Positions 5,939-8,394 of a DNA stretch of 8,394 nt are shown piece by piece; position 1 is the stretch's first letter; the number at the start of each line of letters is the position of its first letter. The DNA comes from an uncultured Candidatus Competibacteraceae bacterium (GTDB lineage Bacteria; Pseudomonadota; Gammaproteobacteria; Competibacterales; Competibacteraceae). The notes below the pieces were generated by a model. That model did not search any database. It saw nothing but the letters and a program-made list of their open reading frames with translations, and had not been told where the DNA came from. Location of the stretch: NCBI GenBank assembly GCA_937960715.1, contig CALGOO010000153.1, positions 1-8,394 of the forward strand, read 5' to 3'. A program made the position numbers and the translations under genes.

Positions 5939-6721
5939 ATGCGGTTTCCCAGCGTCTTTGTATCCCACGGTGCTCCCAGCCTGTTGCTGGAACCGGCCCA
6001 GCCCGCGCACCAGTTCCTGCGAGCCTTCGGTGCGGAACTGGGCCGACCGACGGCCATTTTGATCGTTTCGGCCCATTGGGAAATGCCAATGCCGACGCTG
6101 ACCGCCGCCCCGCGCCTGGAGACGATCCATGATTTTGGCGGGTTCGATCCGGCGCTTTACGCCATCCGCTATGCCCCGCCCGGCGCGGGCGCGGTTGGCG
6201 AGCGCGCGCGAGGTTTGCTGGAAGCGGCCGGCTTCGCGCCGCGCCTCGACCCCCACCGTGGCATCGACCACGGCGGTTGGGTGCCGCTGTTCCTGATGTA
6301 CCCGGACGCCGATATCCCGGTGGCGCAGTTGAGCGTGCAATCCCAACTCGGCGTCGATCATCACTGGCGCCTGGGCCAGGCGCTGCGGCCCCTGCGCGAG
6401 GAGGGGGTGTTGATTCTGGCCTCGGGCAGCCTCACCCATAACCTGCGGGAAGCGTTCCGCTTCGTTCCCGGCGCGTCCACCCCACCGTGGGTGAGCGAAT
6501 TCAGCGCATGGGTGGCGGACGCCTTGAGCACATCCCAGATGGATGCTCTGTTGGACTACGAGCGGCGGGCGCCCCACGCTCGTTTGAACCATCCCACCCC
6601 GGAGCATTTTTTACCGTTGTTCGTGGCGTTGGGGGCGGGCACGCCCGGCGCCGCGCCGCGCCGGGTTCACGCCAGCGTCACCTGGGGGGTGCTGGCCATG
6701 GATGCCTATGTTTTCGCCTGA
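5939..6721 (+). CDS. ygiD: DODA-type extradiol aromatic ring-opening dioxygenase (YgiD-like, LigB fold)
   Basis: From the ATG at 5939 the protein has 260 residues, close to the 262 of E. coli YgiD. It begins with FPSVFVSHGAPSLLL (H10), then ILIVSAHWE (H46), HGGWVPLFLMYP (H111), LASGSLTHNL (H167) and ends with HASVTWGVLAMDAYVF (H244). These are the hallmark histidines of the 4,5-DOPA dioxygenase family; H10, H46 and H167 are the likely metal ligands, with H111 acting nearby. Family members cleave catecholic rings such as DOPA; E. coli YgiD binds zinc. The physiological substrate here is unknown. It lies 26 bp after the pirin and likely shares its promoter and LysR control. Confidence 0.92.
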   Translation: MRFPSVFVSHGAPSLLLEPAQPAHQFLRAFGAELGRPTAILIVSAHWEMPMPTLTAAPRLETIHDFGGFDPALYAIRYAPPGAGAVGERARGLLEAAGFAPRLDPHRGIDHGGWVPLFLMYPDADIPVAQLSVQSQLGVDHHWRLGQALRPLREEGVLILASGSLTHNLREAFRFVPGASTPPWVSEFSAWVADALSTSQMDALLDYERRAPHARLNHPTPEHFLPLFVALGAGTPGAAPRRVHASVTWGVLAMDAYVFA

Positions 6722-6779
6722 AGCCCCAGGGACTCAAATCGAGACTTGGCCCGGTGGGGGATGATCGTTGTCGCGGCCA

Positions 6780-6792
6780 GGATCGAGTCGGG
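6780..6792. repeat. 13-bp direct repeat, left copy (GGATCGAGTCGGG)
   Basis: An exact copy lies at 6984-6996, inside the 3' end of the CoA-transferase gene, where its complement encodes the A-R-L-D-P segment. The two copies bracket the MITE-like element. On the minus strand this left copy reads R-T-R-L-D-P-G and runs on to a stop, like a second version of the gene's tail. Confidence 0.4.
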
Positions 6793-6806
6793 TGCGGCGG
6801 ATCTCA

Positions 6807-6955
6807 TACCAATTCCTATCAGGTTTTATATCTTCTAATGCAGGGCGGGTTAGCGGAGCGTAACCCGCCGAAACCGCAGCCGAATCGGCGAGTTACGGGC
6901 TGACGCCCTGACCCGCCCCACCATTCCGAGTCATAAAATCTGTCGAGAAACGGTA
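6807..6955. mobile_element. MITE-like element with imperfect terminal inverted repeats and nested hairpins
   Basis: The ends are TACC and GGTA. The 34 bases from 6807 and the complement of the 34 bases ending at 6955 match at 22 positions, sharing TACC, a CAG-TTTTAT block and a final AATG. TCA precedes the left end (6804-6806) and follows the right end (6956-6958), a possible 3-bp target duplication; TA duplication, as for IS630-type elements, is an alternative. Inside are GGCGGGTTA/TAACCCGCC (6844-6869), TAACCCGCCG pairing with CGGCGAGTTA (6861-6895, one mismatch), the palindrome GCCGAATCGGC (6879-6889) and GGGC-TGAC-GCCC. There is no ORF. It lies between two convergent genes and may also end transcription from both sides. 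Confidence 0.6.
6844..6869. terminator. Strong hairpin inside the MITE, possible bidirectional transcription end
   Basis: Nine-base arms GGCGGGTTA and TAACCCGCC enclose an 8-base loop. No T-run follows directly, so it is not a textbook intrinsic terminator, but it is the strongest hairpin between the convergent dioxygenase and CoA-transferase genes. Confidence 0.3.
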
Positions 6956-8394
6956 TCAGGCGCGGTCGTCGGGCGTCTTGGAGGGATCGAGTCGGGCCGC
7001 CGCCTCGGCGGCGGTTTCGTAAAGATGCGGCGCCAGGTCGCGTTCACGCAGGGCGCCCCCCAACTGGGCGCGCAGGAACGCGCTGGTGGTGTAGCGGGTC
7101 ACGCCGACGTAATAGCGCTGCACCACCTCGCGCACCATGTCCATGTAATCCCGCAACAATTCCGGGCTGATCGAAAAATTGTCGTAGTTGACGATGGCGA
7201 ACACTCGCCGGCCCAGGGGTTCGAGCGTGTCGCCGACCGCCGCCCGGATGCGTTCGATGTCCTCGCGGCCGCGCACCGTCAGCCCCTCAAAATCGACGAA
7301 GAACAGGTTCTTGGCCGGATCGTAGGACAGCCGCCGGGCCAGTGGGCGCACCAGCAGTTCGTCGCGCAGCCCCATCGGCCCATCGCCGAAGATGCGGGCA
7401 TCCATGAGTCGAAGCTGGGGACTGACGCGGGGCCGGAATCCCATCTGCCCCAGCACGTCGCGTTCCAGATCGACGCCCGGCGCGATCTCGATCAATTCCG
7501 GCCCGGCGGCCGTCAGTTGAAACACCGCCCGCTCGGTGACGTAGAGCACCGGCTGATTCCGGCGGCTGGCGACCTCGCCGCTGAAGGTGCGCTGCTCGAC
7601 TTCCGCCACGAACTTGGGAGTGTCGCCCTCGCGCCGGATGCGCAGTTGCCCCTGCTCCACCGCGATGTCCAGGCCGCCGGCGGTGAACGCGCCGGCAAAC
7701 ACCACCTTGCGGGAATTCTGGCTGATGTTGATGAAGCCGCCGGCGCCGGCGATGCGCGGACCGAATTTCGAGACGTTGAGGTTGCCGTGCCGATCCACCT
7801 CCGCCAGCCCCAGCACCGCGATGTCCAGGCCGCCGCCGTCGTAGAAGTCGAACTGGTTGGGCTGGTCGATGATCGCCTGGACGTTGGTGGACGCGCCGAA
7901 ATCCAGCCCGCCGGCGGGGATGCCGCCCACCACCCCCGGTTCGGCGGTGAGGGTGAGCAAGTCGATGATCTTTTCCTCGGCGGCGACGTTGGCCACGCTT
8001 TCCGGCACGCCGATGCCCAGATTGACGATGGCGTTGGCGGTCAGCTCCAGCGCGGCCCGGCGGGCGATGATCTTGCGTTCGTTCAGCGGAATCGGTGGAA
8101 TCGAAGCCAGCGGGACTTTGATTTCGCCGGAAAAGGCCGGGTTGTACGGGGTGGCGAAGGTTTGCCAGTGGGATTCGGGCGGCGAAACCACGATGCAATC
8201 GACCAGGATGCCCGGCACCCGCACGTCCTTGGGCCGCACGAAACCGCGTTCGGCCACCCGCTCCACCTGGGCGATGACGATGCCGCCCGAGTTGCGCGCC
8301 GCCATGGCAATCGCCAGCGATTCCAGGGTCAGGGCCTCTTTTTCCATGGTCAGGTTGCCGTCGATGTCGGCGGTGGTGGCGCGGATGATGCCGA
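6956..8394 (-). CDS. Propionate/acetate-type CoA-transferase (PCT/YdiF family), C-terminally extended; N-terminus cut by window edge
   Basis: The frame runs open into the right edge; 478 residues are visible and about 170 N-terminal ones are missing, judged by alignment from memory with Clostridium propionicum propionate CoA-transferase. Family blocks in order: ADIDGNLTMEKEALTLE, NSGGIVIAQVERV, VPGILVDCIVV, LNERKIIARRAALEL, VNLGIGVPE, TLTAEPGVVGGIPAGG, FDFYDGGGLDIAVLGLAEVD, GPRIAGAGGFINI, YVTERAVFQL, EIAPGVDLERDVLGQMGF. The Glu of TAEPG (codon 7940-7942) is the catalytic residue that carries CoA as a thioester. It moves CoA between short-chain acyl-CoAs and acids in the cytoplasm. Classical members end soon after the LMDARIFGDGPMGL block; this one adds about 135 residues (codons 6959-7363) with a predicted alpha/beta pattern. 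The stop codon abuts a MITE-like element. Confidence 0.92.
   Translation of the reverse strand, partial: GIIRATTADIDGNLTMEKEALTLESLAIAMAARNSGGIVIAQVERVAERGFVRPKDVRVPGILVDCIVVSPPESHWQTFATPYNPAFSGEIKVPLASIPPIPLNERKIIARRAALELTANAIVNLGIGVPESVANVAAEEKIIDLLTLTAEPGVVGGIPAGGLDFGASTNVQAIIDQPNQFDFYDGGGLDIAVLGLAEVDRHGNLNVSKFGPRIAGAGGFINISQNSRKVVFAGAFTAGGLDIAVEQGQLRIRREGDTPKFVAEVEQRTFSGEVASRRNQPVLYVTERAVFQLTAAGPELIEIAPGVDLERDVLGQMGFRPRVSPQLRLMDARIFGDGPMGLRDELLVRPLARRLSYDPAKNLFFVDFEGLTVRGREDIERIRAAVGDTLEPLGRRVFAIVNYDNFSISPELLRDYMDMVREVVQRYYVGVTRYTTSAFLRAQLGGALRERDLAPHLYETAAEAAARLDPSKTPDDRA
6984..6996. repeat. 13-bp direct repeat, right copy (GGATCGAGTCGGG)
   Basis: Identical to 6780-6792 and located in the last codons of the CoA-transferase gene. 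The copies start 204 bp apart on either side of the MITE-like element. Confidence 0.4.

Noticed and set aside
4001..6734. Shared CCCAGGGACTC near 4002 and 6725
   Set aside because: A single 11-bp match between two distant places with no flanking similarity is within chance.

Overview
The window reads as GC-rich chromosomal DNA of a Gram-negative bacterium. It encodes a lipoprotein with a clear lipobox, an envelope protein with a beta-barrel-like C-terminus ending in aromatic residues, and a LysR/pirin/extradiol-dioxygenase set of proteobacterial type. A gammaproteobacterium is my best guess (the mix recalls Competibacter-like activated-sludge organisms), but no marker gene fixes the taxon.

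Layout. Bases 1-1537 (minus strand) hold a radical SAM/SPASM peptide-modifying enzyme, followed 149 bp downstream by a small ORF cut by the left window edge. Its product has an acidic N-terminus, a Tat-like RREFLR stretch, a hydrophobic segment ending in A-x-A, then a Gly/aromatic-rich tail starting W-Y-N-R-G-G-G. This looks like a RiPP precursor with its maturase, close in logic to the cyanobacterial GRRM (Gly-rich repeat) and triceptide (three-residue cyclophane) systems, and it is the most interesting part of the window. The gap between the two genes carries a perfect 16-bp palindrome with a CACGTG core that resembles a ParB parS / Noc binding site, and a perfect 14-bp palindrome.

Bases 1643-3968 (plus strand), divergent from the radical SAM gene, hold a DUF3015 lipoprotein and, a few bases after it, a DUF4105 envelope protein. 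The signal peptide of the latter is encoded in frame, but no ATG, GTG or TTG precedes it.

Bases 3988-6721 hold a LysR regulator (minus) divergent from a pirin (plus), which is followed by a DODA-type (YgiD-like) extradiol dioxygenase. The shared 125-bp gap has GATA/TATC half sites typical of a LysR operator. The set plausibly senses and handles catechol- or quinone-like aromatics.

Bases 6722-6955 are non-coding and contain a MITE-like element of about 149 bp (imperfect terminal inverted repeats, nested hairpins, possible TCA target duplication) inserted exactly at the stop codon of the convergent gene. That gene (minus, cut by the right edge) is a propionate/acetate-type CoA-transferase with a C-terminal extension of about 135 residues that the classical family lacks.
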